From contig NZ_LCZJ02000026.1 of NCBI RefSeq assembly GCF_001012825.1, positions 284,761-348,760 on the forward strand: 64,000 nucleotides of DNA, in the 5' to 3' direction. Within the stretch, counting starts at the first letter, position 1; the number at the start of each line of letters is the position of its first letter. The notes beneath the pieces were generated by a model. It had not been told where the DNA came from and did no database searches. It worked only from the letters and a program-made list of their open reading frames with translations. The translations under genes and the position numbers were made by a program. Shown piece after piece: positions 16,693-23,923 of this stretch. This DNA is from Paenibacillus etheri (lineage in GTDB: Bacteria > Bacillota > Bacilli > Paenibacillales > Paenibacillaceae).

Positions 16693-18555
16693 TCAGTTAG
16701 GTATGAATCCTGTGCGTTCTAATTCTTTATTTCCTGTGAAGTGATGATATGTAATGGCTTCCGCATCTTTTGGTGGAATTTCATTATCAAAAATAATAAT
16801 CTGACAGTCGCTGGAAGAGGCAGCTAACTTCTTAAAAAAGGATTCCTTAATACTATGATTGACCTCTTCGTTTTTCCATTTTTGCTCTTTGTCACGTTCT
16901 TTATACGTGGTTAATGGAGAGTCTAAGATCACGAACCCAGGATGAGGAAGCCCACGGCTAAAACAATATTCCATTATTGATAAAATAAACGCTGAATTTA
17001 TTATTGCTCTAGCACCTTTTCCATACGATGCTTTTGTTTTTTCTGCAACGATAACATCATTTGTTTTTTTATTAAATACGACTTCATCCTTATTGTCGAT
17101 TAAGCCCCAATTTCCAAGGAATATCTTAATAATATCGCAGAATTCAGTCATCAAATCATCGGATAGTTTCTTGATTTCAAATTTATTAGTATCTGATTTT
17201 GTGTTGTTAATTCTGTCGGTAAGTTCTACAATACGATTTGTCATATCAGTTAGCTTATCTCTACTTTTTTGAATTTCTTTAATATCGTCTCTAATTTCTA
17301 GATACTTTTCATAATCAGATATCTTACTAGAAATAAAGGTTGATTGTTCACTTAATAATCTTTCCAGTAGTTCGATATCTTTTTGTTTACTCTGTATTAC
17401 TCCAACGTATTCTAATAAATCATTGTCAAAGTCTAGAATAGTATCATCTAAATCAGAAAGGTGAGCTTTTAATTTCTGCTTTTCCTTATCTATTGCTATA
17501 AAGTAAATCTCCTTTGTTCTATCATTATCTTCATTATTATCCATTGAAGAACTACACACTGGGCATTTAATATTGACAAGTTGATCAATGTAGTTGTGTG
17601 ACTGATCTATAAAATCCAGTCTTTCGATATCTGATTCATAGTTCTTTTTTAACAAACGGAATTTTGATAAGTTATCCTTTATTCTTGATTTTTCAATCTC
17701 CAGCAGTCTATATTCATCTAGTACTAATTTGTGATTTTTCTCATGTATTTCAATTTGTAATTTATATTCCTTAATAACAAGTTCCATTTCAGTTAATTTA
17801 TCATTAACATTTTCAACATTACTATCTGCTACTGACTTTTCCATCTGAACAACCTTAATCTTTAATTCATTGCATAGAAAGGAGAGTTCTTCAATTCTAC
17901 CTCTAAGCTGAGCCTTTTTTACTTCTATGCTTTCAGATTTATCATGTTTTTTATAATCAATGCCTGATAATATTGTGAAAAAAACCGCTATTTCTTTAGG
18001 CGAATTTGAATCACGTTTTGTATCCCCAAGAAATATCGGTGAATTACGTTGGGCAATCCTTGAGTCATTTAACATCGTCAAAGAGACAAATTTTCTAAAT
18101 GTAAAAGCCTCTGTTTCCCCTTTAGATGTTGATTTCAATATGTATTCATAACTACAATCACATAAACTCATAAGCTTTGATGATAAGCTATTTTTAGCCT
18201 TAGAATCACTTGAAAGAATTTCCTCTGACACAGTGCTAATATGATAAATATCAGAAATATAATAGTATATCTTAGTTTTTTTATTCTCATCCAGACTTCT
18301 TTTCAATGTAATATCTTGACCTGACTTTTTATCAATGAACTCTAAAAGTACAATATCATAGCCAATGGACTCTTTCGGCTTTTCAGGGACATCAGTACCA
18401 CCCAAAATATAATTGATACATTCGTAGGCAAAGGATTTCCCTGTATCAGATGCCCCTGCAACAACGTTTAACCCCTTGTTAAGGGTTAATATGGCATCTT
18501 CTTTTCCAGGACCTTGCAGTACTAATTTTTTTATAATTATTCCAAACTTATTCAA
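16693..18555 (-). CDS. ABC-three-component system ATPase (Rad50/SMC-like)
   Basis: AAA/ABC-class ATPase of about 620 residues. Walker A is GASDTGKS (near residue 37). A long coiled-coil middle contains a zinc-hook-like CPVCSSSMD. The signature region SYGKGARAIINSAFI is followed by Walker B FVILDSPLT and a switch region. The layout is Rad50-like and, with its two neighbours, matches the ABC-3C conflict systems described by Aravind and colleagues. The frame opens at 18588, but AGGGGGG lies close before the TTG at 18555, which overlaps the stop of the middle component by eight bases, so I start there. It is presumably the sensor/motor that responds to foreign DNA or replication intermediates; the anti-phage role is inferred. 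Confidence 0.85.
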   Translation of the reverse strand: MNKFGIIIKKLVLQGPGKEDAILTLNKGLNVVAGASDTGKSFAYECINYILGGTDVPEKPKESIGYDIVLLEFIDKKSGQDITLKRSLDENKKTKIYYYISDIYHISTVSEEILSSDSKAKNSLSSKLMSLCDCSYEYILKSTSKGETEAFTFRKFVSLTMLNDSRIAQRNSPIFLGDTKRDSNSPKEIAVFFTILSGIDYKKHDKSESIEVKKAQLRGRIEELSFLCNELKIKVVQMEKSVADSNVENVNDKLTEMELVIKEYKLQIEIHEKNHKLVLDEYRLLEIEKSRIKDNLSKFRLLKKNYESDIERLDFIDQSHNYIDQLVNIKCPVCSSSMDNNEDNDRTKEIYFIAIDKEKQKLKAHLSDLDDTILDFDNDLLEYVGVIQSKQKDIELLERLLSEQSTFISSKISDYEKYLEIRDDIKEIQKSRDKLTDMTNRIVELTDRINNTKSDTNKFEIKKLSDDLMTEFCDIIKIFLGNWGLIDNKDEVVFNKKTNDVIVAEKTKASYGKGARAIINSAFILSIMEYCFSRGLPHPGFVILDSPLTTYKERDKEQKWKNEEVNHSIKESFFKKLAASSSDCQIIIFDNEIPPKDAEAITYHHFTGNKELERTGFIPN

Positions 18556-19042
18556 CCTTAGCCCCCCCTGAATTATATTCTTTTTCAAATTCTCCCTTCC
18601 ATGAGCCTATGTTTTTATTAATATATTTATAAATTTGGACATCGGAAAAATCAGAAAACTTTTCGTTTACCACAGAGATATTTCTCTTTAAATGTTCGAC
18701 ATATCCATTGGAAAATAATTTTACAAAAGGATCTGTTATTTGATTCTTTTTATAATAAATCCCACTTTTTGTGTATTTGATATCCAATAACCCTTTAGAA
18801 ACCAACAACGTCAGCCCATTATTAATAATATTTCTTCGAATCGCTATTTCAGAAGAATGATTTGGATTATCTGGATGCAAGCTGATGTATTCGTTATCAA
18901 TATCGCCTAAATGTAAAATAAAGTAATCATAATACATTATTCTCTGTGAACTCATTCGTTTGTTGCATATTGATAGAATAAATAATATTCTTGTACCCAC
19001 TTCTTCAGGTGAATTAAATATTTTAGTCTTGGGTGTTATCAT
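18548..19042 (-). CDS. ABC-three-component system middle component
   Basis: Small protein of 164 residues with no catalytic motif. The N-terminal FNSPEEVGTRILFILS and then YYDYFILHLGDID, followed by a predicted winged-helix-like region, fit the middle component family of ABC-3C systems. Its start overlaps the effector stop by 20 bases and its stop overlaps the ATPase start, so the three genes form one coupled unit. Middle components are thought to bridge the ATPase and effector; that role is family knowledge and is not visible here. Confidence 0.78.
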   Translation of the reverse strand: MITPKTKIFNSPEEVGTRILFILSICNKRMSSQRIMYYDYFILHLGDIDNEYISLHPDNPNHSSEIAIRRNIINNGLTLLVSKGLLDIKYTKSGIYYKKNQITDPFVKLFSNGYVEHLKRNISVVNEKFSDFSDVQIYKYINKNIGSWKGEFEKEYNSGGAKVE

Positions 19043-20117
19043 ATATCCAATTCATCTCCCCATCATTAACCAGCTCATGACATATACCACTTTTCTCCAT
19101 TACATTAATGGCTCCTAATTCAGAACTGCTTATAGGGAGAATCTGAGATCTTGATATAGTTTCATCAACACGTTTCAAGTCACTCTCATGTTTCGTCTCA
19201 CACGTTGATATGACTCCGTGAAACACTTGATTTTTAACACTATCATAGATATCATCATTTATTAATTCATCACGAGCAAATCTTTTTAAAGCTTGTGAAT
19301 TATGAAAACACTCTCTCTGGCGCTTAAAATGACTATGCAAATTCCTCTTTGTTTTAAGGTTATCTATATCCTTAATAGGCATGTTCTCTTCATTAGAGTA
19401 AACCTGCAATAATTGGTCGACATATTTCATTCTTAACTCATCAGCTTCAAGTTCCTCTTGAGGTTTATCAACTTTTGGACGTTTCTTCAATCCACCACCA
19501 AAATGATATTTGTACCATCCGGTTTTAGCAAACTGCTCAAGCAAAGTTACAGGTGCGATTTCAGCGACTATAGAAAAATCAAAATCTTGTATATATGTCT
19601 TCAATTCAGGAGACAAGGGTAATCCAGAAGATAATATTTTTCTTTTTCCTGCACAGTATTTACCCCAAGTATCAATCAACTCTTTATTTATTTTAGTTGG
19701 ATGTTCGACTAGATCTCTTAGATCTTGCCCAATACCATTGCTCGCGACAATAAAGTATTTTCGGGGTTTATTGTATTTTCCAATCATTGTGTAATAGCAG
19801 AGCTTTCCAAATTCACTCATGTAAACTGACGGAGAAAGAGGATCTTTATATCTCTTACACTGAAAAATATCAAATTTTTGCATGGAATCATCAAGATAAG
19901 CAACAATATCGCGTCCTGAATCTTTAGAACCACCTATTTGAGCAACACTTTTATAGTTATCAAATTGAGTTAAGTAGCCAGATGCCCATTCGCATGCTAT
20001 ATCTTCAAACTCGCCAGCTTCAATAATTCTCAGGCGAACCAGTGGATCAATTGTAGTATCAAATATTCGACTAGTGTCCCTAAGCTTGTCTGGAACGGAC
20101 ACAGGAAATGTTTCCAT
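19023..20117 (-). CDS. ABC-three-component effector with Mrr-like nuclease domain
   Basis: Protein of 364 residues. Residues about 35-100 form a restriction-endonuclease fold. The acidic residue is in GGSKDSGRDIVAYL and the Q-x-K in FDIFQCKRYKD, the PD-(D/E)xK pattern of Mrr-type nucleases. The remaining C-terminal half (ending with a domain rich in basic and acidic helices, RQRECFHNSQALKRFARDEL) resembles the ABC-3C effector C-terminal domain. It is the first gene of the operon, with AAAGGAG upstream of the ATG. On activation it would be expected to cut DNA, either invading or host. This is inference from motifs. Confidence 0.8.
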   Translation of the reverse strand: METFPVSVPDKLRDTSRIFDTTIDPLVRLRIIEAGEFEDIACEWASGYLTQFDNYKSVAQIGGSKDSGRDIVAYLDDSMQKFDIFQCKRYKDPLSPSVYMSEFGKLCYYTMIGKYNKPRKYFIVASNGIGQDLRDLVEHPTKINKELIDTWGKYCAGKRKILSSGLPLSPELKTYIQDFDFSIVAEIAPVTLLEQFAKTGWYKYHFGGGLKKRPKVDKPQEELEADELRMKYVDQLLQVYSNEENMPIKDIDNLKTKRNLHSHFKRQRECFHNSQALKRFARDELINDDIYDSVKNQVFHGVISTCETKHESDLKRVDETISRSQILPISSSELGAINVMEKSGICHELVNDGEMNWIYDNTQD

Positions 20118-20460
20118 ACAGAAGTTATTCCACTCCTTTTAAATCAAAATTGATATAAAAGATTAAAATCAAGCATCTATTTAACGGTCTCTGGTAACCT
20201 AGTAACTAAGTCTATTTACCTAATATTAGCACATAATGACATTGGAGTCTTCCACAGTTAAATAAATCAGGAAGGAACACCTTTTTTTGTCGAACTAGTC
20301 CCCATCATCATTATTTTTAGCATTCAATGATGACTAAACAATAAAAAGCTCATGCCGCGAATTAGGCATAAGCATATTAATTAAGTTTGTTATAATGTTA
20401 CAGTATTGTTCGTTTAAATACGATCCCACCATAATTTAGTAGGGGTCATTCTTATGTAAA

Positions 20461-20665
20461 TTATAAGCACCCCGTTTTTGTTGCTTGAGCATTGTGTGTT
20501 AACACCCTGCCCGTATCAATCTGCATGTACTTTTCTGTTATTGTATTTATGCCCATAACACCAACAAACTGACTGATCTTCAGTTTAAAGTCAATTTCGA
20601 TCCTATCTCGATGAACAGTTACTCGGTTGATATTAGTTGAAATTGAATACGAAAATCTTAAAAAT
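20461..20665 (-). pseudogene. Possible C-terminal remnant of a site-specific recombinase
   Basis: In the 720-base gap between the ABC-3C operon and the next gene, one minus-strand frame stays open for about 68 codons and ends at a TAA (20461). It contains INRVTVHRDRIEIDFKLKI, which resembles the C-terminal beta-strand of serine recombinases. There is no start, no catalytic domain and no zinc ribbon. If real, it is the tail of a lost recombinase of the element. The match is by eye and short. The rest of the gap (20118-20460) shows only AT-rich sequence. Confidence 0.3.
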
Positions 20666-20681
20666 AATGCCGATATAAAAT

Positions 20682-20724
20682 AAAGGAGTGGAGTGAAGGA
20701 CTATGTCCATCACTCCACTCCTTT
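20682..20724. terminator. Strong inverted repeat, probable bidirectional terminator
   Basis: Fourteen-base perfect stem (AAAGGAGTGGAGTG with its complement at 20711-20724), extended by a GGAC/GTCC inner stem. T-rich sequence follows on the minus strand and TTTT on the plus strand. It separates the recombinase-like remnant from the plus-strand gene. Confidence 0.6.
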
Positions 20725-20836
20725 TAAATTTGCTTCTTCTCGTATCCTGTTAGAAATCTCCTAATTATTAAACACTTCTTATGTTACATTTAATGTGTTC
20801 CCAACCAATATTATAAATATAAAGGAGAATCAGTTC

Positions 20837-21319
20837 ATGGGACTATCACTTCAACAAGCATTAAAGGAAGTGTCTTTATCGGAGGAATTAAAGAACACAA
20901 CAGAAACGATCTTCAACATATTCTTAGATCGCGATATTTCTATAGATAATTTAAATCCTAGTATTATTCGTTTAGTTTCAATGTGTCTCAATAATAAGCA
21001 ATATTCCGTCGTTGGCAAGATCCAGGATTCTGTAATCAATGGAACTTCAAACACCGGGGCTCAGCCTGTCGCTGGATATCGTTTTGAGGATATGGAAGGT
21101 AATCCGTATAATCTGAGATTAGAAGATGCACTGACCATAATAAGACTGGGTAAAGTGATTAATGCCAAAGAGAGCTTTACGAAACCTTATCTAACAGGTA
21201 TTAATGTCGACTTAAGAACGTTACCACATTACATAGTAAATCCTAGTGAGCTCTTTAATGAAGCAGAATGGAAAATACATCTTGAACACTTGAGTGATCT
21301 TAGAAAGCATCTGGAATAG
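20837..21319 (+). CDS. Hypothetical protein, cargo of the insertion
   Basis: Soluble protein of 160 residues that I do not recognise. The start at ATG 20837 (MGLSLQQALKEV) is set by AAAGGAG nine bases upstream; the frame itself opens 14 codons earlier. It has no signal peptide or membrane segment. The N-terminal half is helical and rich in Leu, Ile, Asn and Asp; the C-terminal half holds the segment GYRFEDMEGNPYNL and a run of short hydrophobic stretches. It is the only plus-strand gene of the element and is transcribed toward the tRNA pair, convergent with it. A role as immunity, antitoxin or mobility protein is possible but unsupported. Confidence 0.7.
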   Translation: MGLSLQQALKEVSLSEELKNTTETIFNIFLDRDISIDNLNPSIIRLVSMCLNNKQYSVVGKIQDSVINGTSNTGAQPVAGYRFEDMEGNPYNLRLEDALTIIRLGKVINAKESFTKPYLTGINVDLRTLPHYIVNPSELFNEAEWKIHLEHLSDLRKHLE

Positions 21320-21400
21320 CATTACATGAGATGGAGATTAATTGGATTAACCCTCCTCTCACCCATTTTCACTCATTATAAAAGTGTTACTAAATGCAAA

Positions 21401-21422
21401 GAAACGGCATTTCTGCCGTTTC
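21401..21422 (-). terminator. Terminator of the element-borne tRNA-Lys
   Basis: Stem GAAACGGCA/TGCCGTTTC with loop GAAA, followed on the minus strand by TTTGCATTT. The same stem follows the left tRNA-Lys (16460-16479), but the T run here is interrupted. Confidence 0.7.
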
Positions 21423-21430
21423 TTTTAGGA

Positions 21431-21503
21431 TGGACTCTCAGGGGCTCGAACCCTGGACAAATAGATTAAGAGTCTACTGCTCTACCAACTGAGCTAAGAG
21501 TCC
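21431..21503 (-). tRNA. tRNA-Lys (CTT), element-borne copy
   Basis: Identical over 73 bases to the tRNA-Lys at 16488-16560, same anticodon CTT. It lies six bases after the intact tRNA-Ala and is followed by the same terminator stem. It is transcribed from the host promoter at 21757-21785 through the broken 5' part of the original tRNA-Ala. Confidence 0.95.
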
Positions 21504-21509
21504 ATATTA

Positions 21510-21585
21510 TGGTGGAGAATAACGGGATCGAACCGATGACCTCATCGCTGCCAGCGATGCGCTCTCCCAGCTGAGCTAATTCCCC
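21510..21585 (-). tRNA. tRNA-Ala (GGC), element-borne intact copy
   Basis: Full 76-base cloverleaf with encoded CCA: acceptor GGGGAAT/ATTCTCC including the G3:U70 pair that marks alanine tRNA, D-arm, anticodon loop CTGGCAG (GGC). The D-arm and anticodon arm are the same as in the split host gene, but the acceptor and T-arms differ, so it is not a simple copy of the host gene. It lies 24 bases inside the right inverted repeat. Confidence 0.93.
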
Positions 21586-21608
21586 ACAATAAATCAACTT
21601 GCAATTTC

Positions 21609-21621
21609 TATGGTAGTGTAA
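21609..21621 (-). repeat. Right inverted repeat of the insertion
   Basis: Exact complement of the 13-base repeat at 16641-16653. Fifteen bases separate it from the junction with the tRNA-Ala 5' part, against ten on the left. Confidence 0.8.
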
Positions 21622-21636
21622 CCACCCATACCTGGA

Positions 21637-21658
21637 CTCCCAGCTGAGCTATGGCCCC
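21637..21658 (-). pseudogene. 5' part of the split host tRNA-Ala (GGC)
   Basis: The minus strand reads GGGGCCATAGCTCAGCTGGG then AG: acceptor 5' strand, D-stem and most of the D-loop of tRNA-Ala, ending at the insertion. Its acceptor strand GGGGCCA pairs completely (with G3:U70) with TGGCTCC of the 3' part near 16580, showing both come from one gene. Confidence 0.92.
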
Positions 21659-21756
21659 AAACGTAATTTTCAGATGTATGTAATCACACATTCTAAAATT
21701 TAGTTCGGTGTATTCAAGTCATTCTGACAAACTCAAGCGCCATAGGCGACTCCTAT

Positions 21757-21785
21757 ATAATATAAAAAATCGCCTTCGCTGTCAA
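21757..21785 (-). promoter_or_regulatory. Strong sigma-A promoter of the tRNA operon
   Basis: The minus strand has a perfect -35 TTGACA (21780-21785), a 17-base spacer and -10 TATTAT (21757-21762), about 95 bases upstream of the tRNA-Ala 5' part. It must have driven the original tRNA-Ala/tRNA-Lys operon and now drives the element-borne pair. Confidence 0.8.
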
Positions 21786-21817
21786 CACTTTTTTTAGTCA
21801 TTAGACTAGCCACAACC

Positions 21818-22294
21818 CTACAATCTGTCCAGATCCCCAGTGCTCTTAGATAGCAGACCCTTCAGTTCCTTCATAAACATGTTAATGTCCTTGAACTGGC
21901 GGTATACGGACGCAAAGCGAACGTAGGCGACTTCATCTACTGGATAGAGCTGTTCCATAACCAATTCACCGATCTGTTGGCTCTCCACCTCAGCTACGGC
22001 GATACCGCGTAGGGATTTCTCCACCTCAGAGACGATCTTCTCTAGACGTTCTACAGAGACGGGGCGTTTCTCGCAAGCACGGATTAAACCACGCAGAATC
22101 TTATCACGGCTGAATTCCTCGCGGCTGCCGTCTTTTTTGATCACGATTAACGGTGTTTCCTCGATCATTTCAAAGGTTGTAAACCGTTTGCTGCAACGCT
22201 CACATTCACGCCTGCGGCGGATGGACTTATTCTCATTCGCTGGTCGCGAGTCGAGCACTTTAGTATTGGTGTGATCGCAGTAAGGGCATTTCAT
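21818..22294 (-). CDS. nrdR: Transcriptional repressor NrdR
   Basis: ATP-cone repressor of ribonucleotide reductase genes, about 158 residues. The zinc ribbon starts [18 protein letters not shown] and its second cysteine pair is in [16 protein letters not shown]. The ATP-cone follows ([18 protein letters not shown]). The frame opens four codons earlier, but the family begins at MKCP, so I use 22294. It occupies the usual Bacillales position downstream of coaE/ytaF/mutM/polA, though here a SASP gene on the other strand intervenes. It responds to the dATP/ATP ratio. Confidence 0.95.
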   Translation of the reverse strand: MKCPYCDHTNTKVLDSRPANENKSIRRRRECERCSKRFTTFEMIEETPLIVIKKDGSREEFSRDKILRGLIRACEKRPVSVERLEKIVSEVEKSLRGIAVAEVESQQIGELVMEQLYPVDEVAYVRFASVYRQFKDINMFMKELKGLLSKSTGDLDRL

Positions 22295-22400
22295 AAGCTT
22301 CATCACTTCCTATTACATAATGTTTTTTGTCCCGGTATGTTAAACATCCGGCTTTTAAAAGGCTATTTCTTTTTTTCCAGAAATCACCGTTTTTTTATTG

Positions 22401-22430
22401 TAATGATTATGGCAAGTCCGGCACATAATA
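22401..22430 (+). promoter_or_regulatory. Candidate sigma-G promoter of the SASP gene
   Basis: TAATGA, a 17-base gap and CATAATA fit the forespore sigma-G pattern, 28 bases upstream of the SASP start. The -10 CATnnTA match is complete; the -35 is partial. Confidence 0.45.
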
Positions 22431-22458
22431 CAGTTACCAACAGAGGAGGTGAACAGCA

Positions 22459-22677
22459 ATGAGCCAAAACAACAGCTCCAATAACCTTGTAGCTCCAAAT
22501 TCCCGCGGTGCTTTGGAACAACTTAAATATGAAGTTGCCCAAGAACTCGGAATCACGCTTTCCCCAGATGGTTACAATGGCAATAAAACTTCTTATGAAA
22601 ATGGTTCGATCGGTGGTTACATCACTAAACGTCTTGTAACCCTGGCAGAACAACAATTGGCAGGTCAATTCAAATAA
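22459..22677 (+). CDS. Alpha/beta-type small acid-soluble spore protein
   Basis: DNA-coating spore protein of 72 residues that protects forespore DNA. Hallmarks are ALEQLKYEVAQELGI near residue 18, with the germination-protease cleavage region, and the second conserved block NGSIGGYITKRLVTLAEQQL. It has the best Shine-Dalgarno sequence in the area (AGAGGAGGTGA) and is followed by a strong terminator. It is a single-gene unit on the strand opposite to its neighbours, with a sigma-G-like promoter. Confidence 0.96.
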   Translation: MSQNNSSNNLVAPNSRGALEQLKYEVAQELGITLSPDGYNGNKTSYENGSIGGYITKRLVTLAEQQLAGQFK

Positions 22678-22700
22678 CCTGTCCACATAAGCTTACTGAA

Positions 22701-22745
22701 AGAAGTATTAAACGACTCACAGGTCGTTTAATGCTTCTTTTTATT
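22701..22745. terminator. Strong bidirectional terminator after SASP
   Basis: Arms of about 17 bases (around TTAAACGAC/GTCGTTTAA) with a six-base loop, followed by TTTTTATT on the plus strand. It also serves the convergent transglycosylase gene. Confidence 0.88.
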
Positions 22746-22757
22746 CATAACACGGTT

Positions 22758-23321
22758 TTAGAATTCATTGTAAATATCCGTGTACTGATCATAGTAATAG
22801 TTGACGCGCTGTACATAATGACGGGTTTCACCAAATGGAATATCCTTAATCGTGGCATCCGTTCCATCCCAGATCCCCTCATCCAGCCATTTTTGAACTT
22901 TACCCGGTCCAGCATTATATGCAGCGATAATCGCTGTACGTTTACCTTCGAATTGACGGGATAATGTTGAAAGATACCAAGTACCTAGTTCAATATTTGC
23001 TGATGGTTCATGCTTTAGCTCCTCCATAGATACATCAGGAAGCTTGGCCTTTTCAAGGGCCCATTTGGCGGTATCCGGCATAAGCTGCATTAAACCTATA
23101 GCACCTTTTTTGGATTCTCGTCCAGTTTTGAAGTTCGTTTCCACTCGGATAATCGAAGCCACTAGAAATGGGTCTATATCGTACGTAATGCTGTGCTTCC
23201 GGATCTCATCTTTATAATGGATCGGATAAAACCAGGACATCCAGTTCGTACTCAGAAACAATATCGCAGTAAAACCAATGAATAACAGAAGAAGGACTCT
23301 TTTTTTACGTAACCATTTCAT
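22758..23321 (-). CDS. Membrane-anchored lytic transglycosylase (SLT domain)
   Basis: Protein of 187 residues with one N-terminal membrane anchor (about residues 7-25) and an extracellular SLT/goose-lysozyme-like domain. The catalytic Glu is in ASIIRVETNFKTG, and GAIGLMQLMPDTAKWA and AAYNAGPGKVQKWL are the usual family motifs. It cleaves the MurNAc-GlcNAc bond of peptidoglycan. The start ATG at 23321 overlaps the coaE stop (ATGA), so the two are translationally coupled. Confidence 0.92.
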   Translation of the reverse strand: MKWLRKKRVLLLLFIGFTAILFLSTNWMSWFYPIHYKDEIRKHSITYDIDPFLVASIIRVETNFKTGRESKKGAIGLMQLMPDTAKWALEKAKLPDVSMEELKHEPSANIELGTWYLSTLSRQFEGKRTAIIAAYNAGPGKVQKWLDEGIWDGTDATIKDIPFGETRHYVQRVNYYYDQYTDIYNEF

Positions 23322-23914
23322 GATAAGCCCAGCCTGTCCCAAAGAACAGCAACCTGTTGCTCAGTGTGCGCAAGTTCGCCACTGTTGTCAATGATATAGT
23401 CCGCTTTGTTACGCTTCGCTTCAATATCCATCTGTGCATGTAAGCGTGCTTCTGCTTGTTCTAAAGAAAGTCCGTTACGTTCCATTAATCGAGCGATTTG
23501 CACTTCACGAGGCACGTAGACCACCAGTATTTCACGGAACATGTTCTCGAGTCCTGATTCGAAAAGAAGAGGGATATCCACAATTATTAACTTCTTTGGA
23601 TCTTCTTCCTCCATGCTGTTCATACGTTCTTTAATCTCCCGCCGGATTGCAGGATGCGTCAGATTGTTCAGGGCTTGCAGGGCCGCCGGGTCTTGAAAAA
23701 CAATGTCCCCCAGCTTGCCCCTATTCAGTGTGCCATCCGGAGAGAGGATCTCGCTTCCGAATTGTTTCACAGCCGCAGCCAGCACCTCATGACCGGGGAG
23801 CATAACTTCTCTGGCGATCACATCCGCGTCAACCAGCCTCGCTCCCTTGCTCACAAGCAGTGCGGACACCGTGCTTTTTCCGGATGCAATGCCTCCGGTT
23901 AAGCCAATAATCAT
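23318..23914 (-). CDS. coaE: Dephospho-CoA kinase
   Basis: Last enzyme of CoA biosynthesis (phosphorylates dephospho-CoA), 198 residues. P-loop GLTGGIASGKSTVS at the N-terminus, DADVIAREV, and the CoA-domain motif VVDIPLLFESGLE are all present. GAGGTGAGTAC precedes the ATG. It lies in the usual polA-mutM-ytaF-coaE order of Bacillales. Confidence 0.96.
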   Translation of the reverse strand: MIIGLTGGIASGKSTVSALLVSKGARLVDADVIAREVMLPGHEVLAAAVKQFGSEILSPDGTLNRGKLGDIVFQDPAALQALNNLTHPAIRREIKERMNSMEEEDPKKLIIVDIPLLFESGLENMFREILVVYVPREVQIARLMERNGLSLEQAEARLHAQMDIEAKRNKADYIIDNSGELAHTEQQVAVLWDRLGLS

Positions 23915-23923
23915 GTACTCACC

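Larger units (their letters stand above)
16631..21636. mobile_element. 5-kb insertion carrying an ABC-3C module and a tRNA-Ala/tRNA-Lys pair
   Basis: The segment is bounded by the two halves of one tRNA-Ala gene. The six bases CTCCCA occur at both junctions (16625-16630 and 21637-21642), as expected of a target-site duplication. Near each end is a 13-base inverted repeat (TTACACTACCATA at 16641, its complement ending at 21621), and the outermost 10-15 bases are also loosely similar (CCTAGG versus CCAGG). Genes inside are visibly more AT-rich than the flanks. Cargo is the three-gene ABC-3C operon, a possible recombinase remnant, an unknown gene, and tRNA-Lys plus tRNA-Ala with a terminator. 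No transposase is present, so it is either non-autonomous or has lost its enzyme. Confidence 0.8.
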
